Source: Isoetes taiwanensis (taxonomy: Eukaryota; Streptophyta; Lycopodiopsida; Isoetales; Isoetaceae). From it: DNA of 64,000 nt. The notes beneath the pieces are model-generated. The model did not search any database. It saw nothing but the letters and a program-made list of their open reading frames with translations, and was not told where the DNA came from. Positions 22,468 to 33,264 of the stretch are shown here, one piece after another (position 1 is the first letter of the stretch; each line of letters starts with the position of its first letter). The position numbers were made by a program, and so were the translations under genes. Where the stretch lies: the NCBI GenBank assembly GCA_021234155.1, contig JAJEKV010000374.1, positions 124,001 through 188,000 on the forward strand. Reading direction: 5' to 3'.

Positions 22468-23501
22468 TTCTAGAATGGGACTCGCAAGAAACCAACAAAC
22501 CGCGGCTTCTCATTCATCTCAGCAGATTTTCTACAATGGTGGACAGTGGGTAGCCGCACACATGCGAACTACCCACGAAAAATAAAGGGAAAATCCAATT
22601 ATATCATTTGGACCCCAAAAAAATACAATGCTAATAGATGAGTGGCTGATGTACCTGCCGAAAGCTTATCACCGGGATTAAAAAACCCCGCCCTTTCGGG
22701 TTTTCGAGGAAAAACCCTAGTGATAAGCCTTCTGCAAGGGGCTTAGACAAACGAAGGCATAGAATCGCTCCCAAAAAACCCCGCATGGAGAAGTCGAAAA
22801 CAGATGTCGCCGCCAACCCACACGCACATCACCAACACAACAAACGAGAAAACATCCCAGAGAATAGCATCACCCAGCGGGTGGAAAAAAAGCATCACCC
22901 AGCGGGTGGAAAAATATGATAAACAGAACTTGTACAAAATATAATAAACAAAGAAGGGGGGGAGGGTGGGTTCAAGAGAATAAGGTACTGCTGAGAGAAG
23001 AGGAAGCGCCGATGAGTCGTGGATGCAGAAACGTGCCTGAAATAGTCGAATTCCCAACCAGAACGGGCATGCGCCGCCCGCATGCATGCATGACATGCAT
23101 GCTCGTCCCATTCTAGAATGGCGATCCGATGTCTCGGATCGATGCGATTCTAGAATGGGACTCGCAAGAAACCAACAAACCCTTGGACTACCGAGAGAAC
23201 TTCCTTACAAACTAGGATCGAGGGCGAAGGTCACGGGGGCGAGCCCAAAGGCGGTAAAGGATAGCAAGAAAGATACGCCAAATTGGCTAAACCGCAGGCG
23301 GGAAGAAGCCCCTCCCCGCTGGAAACAATTCAAGAGAATAAAGATGCTGGCGAGAGAAGAGGAAGCGCCGATGAGTCGTGGATCGTAAACGATACAGAAA
23401 TAGTCAATTCCCAACTGAAGCGGGCATCGCCGCCAAGATGCATGCATGACATGCATGCTCGTCCCATTCTAGAATGGCGATCCGATGTCTCGGATCGATG
23501 C
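22468..23501. repeat. Two related units with shared inverted-repeat ends inside gag
   Basis: Both units (about 22,468-23,142 and 23,143-23,501) begin attctagaatgggactcgca...accaacaaac and end ...gcatgctcgtcccattctag + aat, followed by ggcgatccgatgtctcggat + cgatgcg. The 15 bp ATTCTAGAATGGGAC is inverted at the other end (GTCCCATTCTAGAAT), so each unit looks like a small TIR element. The last ~180 bp are alike, the middles differ in length. Part of the left unit still encodes gag-like residues, so host duplication is an alternative to a MITE pair. Confidence 0.5.
22672..22731. other. Inverted repeat / hairpin
   Basis: cttatcaccggg pairs with the later ccctagtgataag, with a further aaaccccgccctttcgggtttt stem inside. 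It lies within the first unit described above; function unknown. Confidence 0.5.
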
Positions 23502-23673
23502 GATTAGCATTGATGCTTGGATCAAATGTAGGGGGAGGAGTTGGTACATTGAGCTCAAAATATTGTATACCTGCATTACCTTGATTGGTGACATTTGTGG
23601 CAGGAACACCAGTATTCTCTGGTGCTTCAATGTGAATTTGGTCAGACACCTCATTGCTTTTCCTAGGAGCCAT
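23502..23673 (-). pseudogene. Gag N-terminus
   Basis: Starts MAPRKSNEVSDQIHIE at 23,673, a start of the MAPR/MAPK type common in plant gypsy gag proteins, and runs to PTPPPTFDPSINAN. There the frame meets the repeated units at 23,501. A Pro-rich, unstructured gag N-terminus is usual. Confidence 0.55.
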
Positions 23674-24418
23674 GAGTTCCCAAAGATCCAGGTGGGATCT
23701 CGGTAGAACCTCCAAAATGTTGAGGATATTCCTGGCAATCCCTCAACCTCAATGGTGTAGAACCTCCAGGTTGCTACAGGCAACCACTCTGTGAGAGAAT
23801 ACTGCAGTGAAATTGCTCAAACAACCAAGATAGTTTAGTTTCCCTAAACAGAAAAAAGACTGTTGCAGCAAAACACTTCTCTTATGTAGTTCCTTGGGCT
23901 TTTCTCCATGCAATCAATTTTGTTGGACACTAGATAGGATGCTTGATTTGTCTATAAAAGTCTGCTGAAAGATTTTTAGGGTAGCTATGAGCTTTTAATC
24001 ACAATGACTGAGTCAATTTTGGGTCAATATCCCAACCCGAGAGCTACTTTTTACAAGTATAAGAGCAGAATGTCTTTTCAAGTTTTGTCGATTGGAATAT
24101 TCTCTGATGGCTCTGAAGTTGGGTGCATAATCCTCTTTTTTGAGATCTGGTCTTTCTCTTTTCGATATGAAGATTTTTGTGATAAGTAGCAACTTTGAAT
24201 TCTAAGACAAGTGAATGGATTATTCCTAAAGAAAAAACAACACCACAATGTTTTATTTTTCTGCTAGTATTTAATTCTCAGGACACACATTTACTTATGG
24301 GCTAGACAATCGAATTGAGATCATTGATTTGCTTCTAAGTTATGCTTTCAGTTATCAAATGAAGACAATACTTACCAAGTTCGAATTTTCTTTCATTGAA
24401 ACATCACAGAATAGGAAC
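23674..24418. other. Presumed 5' leader of the Tat-like element
   Basis: No gene seen. AT-rich sequence between gag and direct repeat B. A primer-binding site complementary to a plant initiator tRNA-Met (tggtatcagagc) was looked for next to the repeat edge and not found. Confidence 0.4.
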
Positions 24419-25876
24419 ATAAATTCCCAAGCTCAGAGTCTTGGGCACAGGATCGAAAGTAATCAGATGAAGGTACACATTCAAGTAATTTGCATCAAAT
24501 ATTCAGGTATTTCATGCAAGGCAGGTCATTCTCCGCTCATATTCTGCAAATCCGTTCCGCATACAGTCACAGAGGTCGAATCTTTCGCACAGAAGCCGGC
24601 CCTTGTTTCCAAATAATTTCCCCTTTTTATCTTCTCCTTTCCGGCATCTTCTTGGCACTTTGAGTTTGTTTGGCTTTAGCTTATGTGTGCCATGGTGTTT
24701 CTTGGAGCATAAGGAGACAGAAAGGAGGTTGAGGTTCATGATTAATAGGCCAGATCTCTCAGAGAGATCGGATCTTGGCCTATCCCTTTTAGATCAGGGA
24801 GTTTTCACTGAAGAACAATATCCCACAGGCATTCGAAGAAAAATAATGCTTGGTTGGCGTGGCGCACTGTGATTGGGCAAAACAATGCTAAGGTAAAGGG
24901 GTGCACAAGAAAATATTGTGTTTGCAATTTCTAAGCATTGGGAGCACTTTCCTAGGAGCCAAATTCTTAGGGCAACCTCATGATCTACTAGGGAATCTTT
25001 TTGTGCTGCACAGAATCTTTTTGATGCTTCAACCTATGGGAGATTTTTTTAGGAAAAGGTTTACTTGCACATATTTTTCTTTTCGAATGGTATGAACTAG
25101 GAGTTTAGACATGGGGTGAGTATGGGGTACATGTAGGCAATCCAAGGATGATGTGGCATAGGATGACGTGGCATGTGGTGACTTGGCAAAAACTTTTCCC
25201 CTAGTCAAAAACTTTGTGAGATGAAAAAATGATGTGAGATGAGGTGGACAAATTTGGTGAGGTGGATGATGATGTGGCATGGCAAGTCCATCAAATGTGA
25301 ATTTGAGCAATGGTTTAAACCATGTTTTGAGCTTATTTTTGTCCATGCATTTGACATTGAAGATGTGAGTTCTTTCTCACTCTTTTTGACTTAGAGAGAG
25401 AATATACCACTTTGACTAATGGTAGGTCAATTTTGTATGGATTTTTTTTGTGTTTCAAGCAAATGGAGGGTGTTTTGAGGATGTGTGAGAAGTTCTTGAC
25501 TAGGGAAAGAGTTTGAACCATGGAGGGGTATGTACAGGGGTGGAGGCAAGTGAAATGAGGGAAGTAGAGGTAAAGGGTGCTCCCAACATGTTTAATGCCC
25601 AAGAATGTGAACTTGAATGAACATCTTACTTCTCAAAGGGGTCTTCTTATCTTGATAATGTCATGAAGCTTCCTTGACTTGACCTTGCCTTCCTCCTTGC
25701 ATGACTTTGACCTTTTCACCTTAAATCCTTTCTTGTGATGCTTCAAATGAAAGTCCTTGCTTGGTTCTTCAGCTCGAGCTCTTGAGTTGACTTGGTCCAT
25801 GCACATATTTCATCAAATCATTAGCCATTGATAAGAAATGCAATATGCTCTTCTATGCTGCCAAATCATGGCAGCA
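24419..25876 (-). repeat. Direct repeat copy B, candidate 5' LTR
   Basis: Same orientation as, and about 95-98% identical by eye to, 6,569-7,863 over nearly the whole length. It starts TGCTGCCATG on the minus strand at 25,876. Differences include a ~150-bp block at about 24,710-24,857 and ~20 extra bases near 25,637. Upstream position relative to gag makes it the 5' LTR if the LTR reading is right. Confidence 0.6.
24710..24857. repeat. ~150-bp insertion in copy B with an inner palindrome
   Basis: Replaces about 7 bp of copy A (tttggca). It contains the inverted repeat aggccagatctctc ... gatcggatcttggcct around 24,748-24,782. Either a small insertion or a deletion from copy A. No target duplication was seen. 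Confidence 0.6.
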
Positions 25877-26320
25877 AAAACTCTTAAGCCATTCCTTGTA
25901 TCATTTACTGGAGAGGCAAAATTGTGCAAACGAAGTCATCCATTCATCTTACTGTTGGTGGTACTATAGAATAATATTACAAAAGAATAATGAAGGATGA
26001 GAAGGATGTTGTTGTATTGTTTACCGGAGCGGCAAAATAGAAGGGAGAGGGACGAGCATAGTCGGAGCTCGAAGAAGAGGAATTTTGCTGATGTGGCATG
26101 AAAAATTGAGTGGCAGGTGCCTATGTGTGTATAGGCTAAAATTTGTTGGGATAAGATTTCAATTTTAAACATGTTATGTGGGAAACACGTTCGGAACGCG
26201 CTGCCCGGCGGTTAACCACGTCTTGTTAGTCTATATATGTATTGAACCACGATTTGTTATTATTTTATTCATCTGTTCTTATTGGGTAACCATGCGGGGC
26301 GTCAATCGTAGAGACTTGCG
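25877..26320. other. Intergenic sequence between the gypsy element and the TKL kinase
   Basis: No coding region. It holds two related gagaggcaaaat/ggagcggcaaaatag phrases (near 25,909 and 26,026) and then AT-rich sequence that may include the kinase promoter; no TATA box was assigned. Confidence 0.4.
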
Positions 26321-27928
26321 ATGAAGAGGAGGCAACTTTTTTCTTGGGCTTCAGCTATCCTCTCTCTTCCACCCACATTTTTTCGCAATATACACAGTGG
26401 CATGATCAATGAGCGACAGTGCCTTGTGCTCTACAGCTTAGCAGATTGTATGGCACATTACGCAAAGCACTGGTGGGTCGATGTGTTTTATGATGAAGCA
26501 ATGTCAAGCTCGGCAGCCGCAGTCGGAATGGAGCTGTTTAAAGCTCTGAACAAGGGTTTGGAACTCATTCAGCTCTGTGCTCAGACAAAATTTCCACGAA
26601 ATTCCACGAAATTGTTGATGACGCAAGAAGGTACTCCCAGATGCTGAATCGTTTAATTCAAGGCCATCGAAGCTCATCTTCTGAAAGTCCTGGTAAGAAA
26701 CAGCAACTTGCTCAACAGCTTAAGCATAAAGTAGAATTTGATTGCAGGGTTATGCAAACAAGACTTGAATGGGCCTGTGAGCAGGACAAGGTTATCTTAT
26801 TGCAGACCCTCAAGTCTCAGGAATCAAGTGGAATTCTAAGATCCTTTTGGAGAGACAGGTCTGTCTTCCATGATAGCCTCACATCTTGCCTGATTTCAAT
26901 CTTGGAAACTGGGCTGCCTCTAAACATTGATAGCAGGAATTTATACCCACGGCAATTTTTAGGGTCTGGTGCTTTTGGAAGGGTATCAAAGACACAGTGG
27001 TGTCAATTGCCTGTGGCAATTAAAGAGTTCCCTTCTGAAGCACATTTTCTAAGGGAGTTCAATGTATTTAAGAAATTCTTGGATATGGGTTACTCTTCAC
27101 ATATCGTGGGAATAATAGGTTGCTCAGGAAATAAAAGCATTGTCTTAGAACTCATGGATAAAGATCTTATAAGGCTTATTGAAGAAAGACGTACTGCAGA
27201 TTCTTCGCCATTCCTTCTGGATGTTTCTATTGATATTATGCTTCAAATTGCAGAGGGTATGAGGCATTTGCATCGCGTGGATGTAGCTTATCGAGATTTG
27301 AAACCATCTAATGTGTTGATACAAATGAGGGAGGATCAGAGTTTTCTTGTGAAGCTTGCTGATTTTGGTGTTTCCAAACATAGTTTTTTGACAGCAGGTG
27401 AAAATTCTTCATATACAGGTACAGGGATATACATGGCCCCAGAAATGATGGATGAAGGTGGTAACTACTCAAGGAAAGTGGACGTCCATAGCTATGCCAT
27501 GGTTTGCTTTGAAATTCTCACAGGGAAGCAAGCAGATGCCGAACTTGTGACGGAAGGCAAAAGGACTCTGTTGCCCAAAGACATTCCTATCAGTCTTGAT
27601 AAGTTGATCCAACGTTGTTGGAATGAGGATGTCAATGCACGTCCTTCCTTTGAAGAGATTTGTGATGAATTGTGGCTTATTAAAGAAAACCTTCTTTTGC
27701 AAGATTTAACAGCAGAAACAGATCCTGCTGCTGAATTAACTGAACTAAAGTTTAGCATGACTGGGCTAAGCTGCTTGAAGGTTGTGTGCGCTTCAACTGT
27801 GGAAGCATCTCGAATGCACGGTAATGACCATGAATGGATTGGACGTACGATACTTGAGACGATATTTGAACTACTAAAAGGAGAGGAAGAAGAGGGAGAA
27901 GGAGAAATAAGGGCGCCCGTATATCGAG
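26321..27928 (+). pseudogene. TKL-type serine/threonine (or dual) protein kinase, frameshifted near its N-terminus
   Basis: The kinase domain spans about residues 105-350 of the frame opening at 26,641. It has a P-loop LGSGAFGRV, VAIK lysine (LPVAIKEF), YRDLKPSNVLI with the HRD His replaced by Tyr but Asp and Lys kept, LADFGVSKH, and IYMAPEMM. Catalytic residues are thus present. The N-terminal segment (from 26,321, helical, ALNKGLELIQLCAQTKF) is in another frame; the change falls at a tandem ttccacgaaa duplication near 26,592-26,611. It could also be an exon boundary. The N-terminal helix plus TKL domain is a type expanded in mosses, ferns and conifers (recollection, not tested). The tail beyond 27,928 is MITE sequence. 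Confidence 0.75.
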
Positions 27929-28330
27929 TCCGGGATGTGGTGTTTCCGGACCTTTTTTGTGGTGTTTCGGACGCCGTTATCAGCCAATCGTGCACTTCCA
28001 CGCTTTTTAAGCCCTTAATCAACTGTTTTTAGGTCATTTTTGCTTGATCGGCTCTATCGAGCTCAAATCACTTCCTCTCTTCATCAAACTAGTGTTAAAG
28101 AGGAAGGCAAAGCCATTGGAAGGGCTTTTGAAGCATTTCAAGCCGCCTGTGGAGCCGCAAGAAGGATCCGACCAAAGATTTTGGCTCATGCGCAGCCAAG
28201 GTTTTGGTTTTTGGCCGTAAATACCACTTTTGGCCGTAAACACCACTTCGAAGCATTGGGTGTTTCGGACGCCCGTAAACACCATAGGCAAACCAAATTG
28301 TCCGAACACCACATCCGGACCGATATAACG
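27915..28330. mobile_element. MITE-like TIR element 1
   Basis: Left end ...gtatatcgagtccgggatgt + ggtgtttccggac and right end gtccgaacaccacatccgga + ccgatataacg are imperfect inverted repeats of about 30 bp. Length about 415 bp, exact ends and target duplication unresolved. Its left interior is the inverted counterpart of the right interior of element 2. No coding capacity of its own. Confidence 0.7.
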
Positions 28331-28347
28331 CTTCCACGAAAGGAACT

Positions 28348-28797
28348 CCGTGATATATCATCCGGGATGTGGTTTTTAGGACAAAACAGAAAGTGGTTAA
28401 TCCGGGACATCCGTGACGCCTGGTGGTGGTTAATCAGGACATCCGGATATCGCCCGGGGTGGTTAATCAGGACATCCGATATCGCCTAAGTGGTTAATCA
28501 GGACAAAAAGTGGTTAATCCGGACAAAAACCAGCGAGAACCGGCTTACGGCGGCAGAATTTTTGATCGATCGCTCTTCCCGCCGGTATGCGGTTTGATCC
28601 GCTTTAAAAAGCATGCCAATCGCTTTGCATGCCCCTTTATGCTAAATTGATGAAGAGAGGAAGAGATTTGAGGTGAAATAGAGCGTAATCGATCAAAAAG
28701 GGCAAAAAAGCTTGTTTTTGGGCTTGCAACTGCGCCGGTTCTTGGTGGTCGATAATGGGTGTCCGGAATAACCACATCCCGGATGATAAATACGGTC
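28348..28797. mobile_element. MITE-like TIR element 2
   Basis: Left end gtgatatatcatccgggatg + tggttttt, right end ataaccacatcccggatgat + aaatacg. The same TIR family as element 1 (core TCCGGGATGTGG), about 450 bp. Inner sequence with cttcctctcttcatcaa is in opposite orientation to that in element 1. Short tandem phrases tggttaatcaggacatccg recur at 28,396-28,525. Confidence 0.7.
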
Positions 28798-29406
28798 TTC
28801 CAAGAAGAAGTTATAAGTAATTCAGGATCTGGTGCAATTATGAGCTTTAGAAATTCACCGACGGCGAATTTAAGTGGGGAAGAAGAAATTTTAAGTAATC
28901 CAGACTCTGCGAATTTAAGCATAAAAAGTTCTAGGGGTAATTCGGGATCTGGAACACTGCAATTTAGCCTACATGCAAATTCAAAATGTACTACGAGTCC
29001 CCAGGTTGCTAGATATGGGAAAAGTCGTGGAGAACGTTTTTTAAGCTGGCTGAAATTTGGGAGGTTGGGAAAGAAGCAGGAGACCGATATTGAGGAGACC
29101 GATATTGAGGAAAGAAAAGCTGAAGGAGATAGGCACTAAGGAATTTAAATATAGTGCTCTCAAAACTGCTACCAAAGGTTTTAGCGATGAGCAGCTTCTT
29201 GGTCAAGGGGCGTTTGGGTATGTTTATAGAGGACATACGGCTGGCCATGTAGAGGTGGCAGTGAAGGTGCTAAAAGAGGCTTCTCCCGGAGGTGAACGCA
29301 GGTTTGTGGCTGAGCTCTTGGTAATAGGTTCCCTGAGGCACAAAAATTTACTAGAGCTGAGAGATTGGTGCCAAGAGCGAAATAAATTGATTCTAGTATA
29401 TGATTA
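28798..29406 (+). pseudogene. Receptor-like kinase, N-terminal half of kinase domain (before Helitron 2)
   Basis: A Ser/Asn-rich segment leads into KEFKYSALKTATKGFSDEQL, the classic entry to lectin-type RLK kinase domains. P-loop LGQGAFGYVY, VAVKVLKE (Lys), FVAELLVIGSLRHKNLLEL and KLILVYDY follow. A frame change lies near 29,100 beside a 15-bp in-frame direct repeat (gaccgatattgagga). No lectin domain or transmembrane segment is visible upstream, where MITE 2 cuts off the gene, so it is truncated or was a cytoplasmic (RLCK-like) form. Reading continues at 32,611. Confidence 0.85.
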
Positions 29407-32400
29407 CTAGTAACGGTGCCCAGCGTTGCTGGGCATAAGTTAGGGACCTATCAATGATAAAATAGCAGTAATACCGAGGTGCTGCTCCCCACTCGATGCT
29501 CTATCCTTTCTTTCAATGCTTTAGCTTGCTTTCTAATTCTTTCCTCTATTAGAAGCTTTTGCGTTCATGGTTTTGGGCCTAGAATAGCTTGATGCATTGA
29601 CAAAGTTTTTTAATGTCTTCCATGTTTGTTAGAGTTGAAGCATTAGAGGTTTGCAAATGCATAATTAATGCATTGGAGGTACTGCTAGATTGAGTCCAGA
29701 CTTGCTTCCAATCCTGAAAACCCTTTCTCTTCATTTTCCCTCTTCTTTTTTTTCGCTTATCTCTCGCATTAACTTTATCTTCATTTTCCCTCTTCTTTTT
29801 TTTCGCTTATCTCTCGCATTAACTCACGTTGTTAGATGGTGTTCTCCTTGAATCAATTCACGGCCACATGTGGTTGTTTTGATTTAGAAGGGAAAAGAGG
29901 CATAAATCTGGGTTGTATTTGCTCTAAAATTTGGATCTTGTTGTTTCTCATGCAAAAGTCCCATGCAAAAGTACCATCCTAAGTACTTCAAAAGCCCTTA
30001 AGCAAGCAAAGGCCAACTTCGGAAAGCTACAGCCAAGTGTGCTGCTCTCTTGTAAAGTAAGTATGAATTTATATTTCAACAGGTAGAATTGTTGAAGTGC
30101 CACAGCAGCTCAAACCATTGACAAAAGTGATTCATGGAAGGTATGTTATATACAACAAAACTAACATGCTAAATCATTCACCAGGCAGGAATAAACATGG
30201 TAAAGGAAGTTATTAGTGCGTTTGCACAGTATTATAAAGTATAATTTGACTGCTATTCAACAAATTTTAAAGCAGGTTTGTGAGCTATGCAACAACTTGG
30301 AAGATAGCTTTGCAAAACTGCCATGTTGTAGAATTCACTCAGAATTCACTAAGACATGGCAATTGTTACAATAACTATAGTTATCTATCAAAAATTAGAA
30401 AATCGTTTAAATTATACCTCTTTCTTGAGCTGCTTTTCCTTCCTGCATAAGCTTTTTCGTGTTTTGGAATGTCTTCTTCCTGCTTTGCTAAAGGTACATC
30501 GGCAGGGAAAATCAAACAGCAGATAACAAAAACATTCTTCGATCCTTTCTTCAAGCATCTTGGAGCTGGGATTATAATAACAGAGCAGGTTGGAAAGCAC
30601 ATTAACCAGATCCATTAGGTTATGAACTAATTATTAGTGTCAAAGTCAAAGAAGCTAGCAAGGAGATGAATAAATTTTTTAAGCTGGGTCAGTACATATC
30701 TACATTGAGATGTCAAATAATGTTCTGGCCATTTGTAGCCATTGCAGGCAGCTTATATTTTAAGATCACAGAATGTAAGCTTCTTTTAACTCCCGCCTTT
30801 TGTGATAAGATGAGGGGCCATGTTTTAAATGTTAGACTTGTGTTCAGATGCAAATTCTCCAGAATTCTCCAGAATCATCAGACCGCCACACTCATGCAAA
30901 AGCATTCAATGAAGAATACATGCAATTACATGGTATATCCGCTCTATCTATGAATGTAAAAATTTCTACCTACGTACCCAACTAATGCAATGCATATGCA
31001 ATGGAACCTTACGTCATTGTAGTAAAAGTTATGAGAATTTTAGAAGCAATACAGTGTTCACATGTAAAAAACAAACCCTATAAACTTGCAATTTTTTATT
31101 TTGTATTGCGAGAGGGCTTTTCTTGCATGGTTGGTAAGACTCGCACATCGCAAGAAAGTGTTGCTTAAAAGACCGAGGAGAGACTTACCATCGTCGAGAA
31201 AATCATATATAGCTGATCAATGCACAGTTTCTGGAGCTCCTTTGCTTGCTATTCTTGAGTAATGGTTATATATAGTTTGCTGATAGCACAGGATCAGCGC
31301 ATGTCCTATAAAGTAGAAAACATGAATCAACAGTTGATAAAAACACCAGTAAACACATGTTCAATCCAGTAAAAGCTAAGCAAGCACGATTTTGAGCCAA
31401 GCCAGATATGGCTAGAGAATATGTAAATTAGCCTAAAAATCATCCTCATCACATGTAATAAACACAAAATCGTTGGGGCACAAATGCAAGGAGATGGTCT
31501 AGGGCAGAGATCTAAACATAAAACTCATCCACTAATGAGAAAATGCAGGTCTGATGAAGACGGCAGGAAATGGTTTTAAGTTTTTGAGACCCGTTTTAGC
31601 TGGCCAACATGCAATATGCAACACTAATATTGTTGCGCTAAATAACTTGAGCTCAAACTGCCTACACATTGAGATTCTTTGTGGTGAGTGAGAAGCCATT
31701 TATCTTAGTTGATTGCGAAGGTACATATTACTTACCTCCAACTATTGTTTTTATCTTTGACCCTCATTTTTCTCACTCCACACTTTTCTTTAAATCTAAC
31801 TGTTGCCTGCAGATCGGAAAATCGCTTGTACAATTACGTAAGAAAAGAATAAAGAAGCCTTATTACGCACCCGCATCACGAAATTCAAATAGAAAAGAAT
31901 CAGCCCAATCTGATTATAGAGGTTCCGACTCTTCTTCTCAGCAAAGGGACCCATTTTTAAATTCTCCAGATAAACATCAGATCAAGCACACAACCAGACA
32001 ACCTTGGAAACATTTGCAACCTGTAAAATGATTTGAAATAATGATTTGAAATAATAAGCCCAAGTTAACCTCTATAATTTAAAGAGAGCAAAGCAAAAGT
32101 ACCTCTGCTCTTAAAGAACGTAGTAGCTGCAGATGAAAAATCTAAGGCAAACAGGAGCATACTTGTGCCAACACAAAAGATCCGACATGCAATGCCTTCC
32201 AAGAAATGCAGGATTATTTGTGGAAGCAAAGAAATGGTGGGAATAAGCCGACCGTCCAGAAGCCAGACTTCTTTTTTGGAGGACATACGAAATAAAATCA
32301 ATCATATTCAAGATCAACATCCCAAACACATACGCAAAGCATCCTCGAAACCTTGTATAGCTCTAAGGCTTCTCCCAAAGCTGTGCAGGGGTTTAACTTC

Positions 32401-32610
32401 TGTAAGCAATCCTCTGATCGGAGGCCTTGGTATAGCTGTGATTTTCGCCTCTGCTGTTCTGAAGCTTCCACCGTTAGCCGCGTTGATGCCATACCGAGAG
32501 GAGGAAAAGGTTCTAGGTCGTTAGATTTAGGGCTCTAGATTTTAGCCGTTGGATCTAGGGCTGGGTCCAACACTTACACTATAACATTATTATATAAAGA
32601 TTATATAAGA
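29407..32610 (-). mobile_element. Non-autonomous Helitron 2, 3,204 bp
   Basis: The minus-strand 3' end is the GCCCAGCAACGCTGGGC hairpin, ACCGTTA, CTAG, then host T, nearly identical to Helitron 1 over at least 35 bp. The 5' end is TCTTATATAATC preceded by host A. Both ends resemble Helitron 1 in the ...TTAGTGTA/TATAGTGTA region. The kinase frame is exactly continuous (VYDY then MQNGSL) across it. No Rep/helicase is present. Several stretches with exon-like borders (for example about 31,813-31,970 after tgcctgcag, and 30,412-30,615 on the minus strand) look like captured gene pieces, none recognised. Confidence 0.92.
29730..29823. repeat. ~48-bp tandem duplication in Helitron 2
   Basis: tcttcattttccctcttctt...tctcgcattaact occurs twice head to tail with no visible mismatch, a recent duplication. 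Confidence 0.85.
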
Positions 32611-33264
32611 TATGCAAAATGGTAGCTTGGATAAGCATTTGTTTAGAAAAGAAAGATTTCTGGCATGGAGCCAAAGATACCAGATACTAAAGGGAGTGGC
32701 GGAGGGACTAGAATTCTTACATTCTGGACAGGAACAGAGAATCTTACACAGAGACATCAAAGCTGCCAATGTTCTATTAGATGCTCAAATGGTAGCTCAT
32801 TTGGGAGACTTTGGTCTGGCAAAGCTCACTGATGACGACGACCAGAACCAGGACGCTACCAGGACGACGACAGTTAAATTGCACCAGAATACGTTTTCAC
32901 TGGTAGGGCTAATTCTAAAACAGACATTTACAGCTTTGGGATTCTTCTGTTGGAGGTGGCCTGTGGAAGGCCTGCAATTCAGCGACATGCACATGATAGA
33001 CATGATTCTTCTGTTTCTATATTGGATTACGTTTCGGTAGCCCAGAAAAGTGGAAATTTGCTCGGGGTTGTTGATCCAAGACTTGGATCACAGTACAATA
33101 AAAACGAAGTGTTGTGTGCATTGTCATTGGGATTATTATGCAGCGCCTATGATCCAGAAAAGAGACCAGACACAAAAAGGATTTTGGAGATTCTGAGTGT
33201 GGGGTCGTACATGGACATTTTGAGTCCAAGCATTTTGAGTCCAAGCAGGGTTTTCTTTCCTTAA
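32611..33264 (+). pseudogene. Receptor-like kinase, C-terminal half of kinase domain (after Helitron 2)
   Basis: Resumes with [11 protein letters not shown] and carries [14 protein letters not shown] (intact HRD), LGDFGLAKL (intact DFG), then a frame change near 32,875 where the GT.GYLAPE region should be. [20 protein letters not shown] and [15 protein letters not shown] continue in the other frame, then LGLLCSAYDPEKRPD with the conserved Arg. The shift removes a few bases of the activation segment. The lectin-RLK family reads extracellular ligands and signals in the cytosol. The sequence ends in ILSPSRVFFP with AATAAAA close behind (33,263). Confidence 0.85.

Larger units (their letters stand above)
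8675..23673 (-). mobile_element. Tat-like Ty3/gypsy retrotransposon, interrupted by later insertions
   Basis: On the minus strand one can follow gag (start near 23,673), two CCHC zinc knuckles, aspartic protease, an archaeal-type RNase H, RT, the native RNase H and integrase, ending in an NTLHLKRYR tail with a stop at 8,675. Later insertions split it: a CACTA element (10,959-15,791), a Helitron (16,033-19,954) and a repeated segment in gag (22,468-23,501). Candidate LTRs lie at 6,569-7,863 and 24,419-25,876. A few stops and frameshifts make it non-functional. The extra RNase H is a mark of the plant Tat lineage (family knowledge). Confidence 0.85.
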
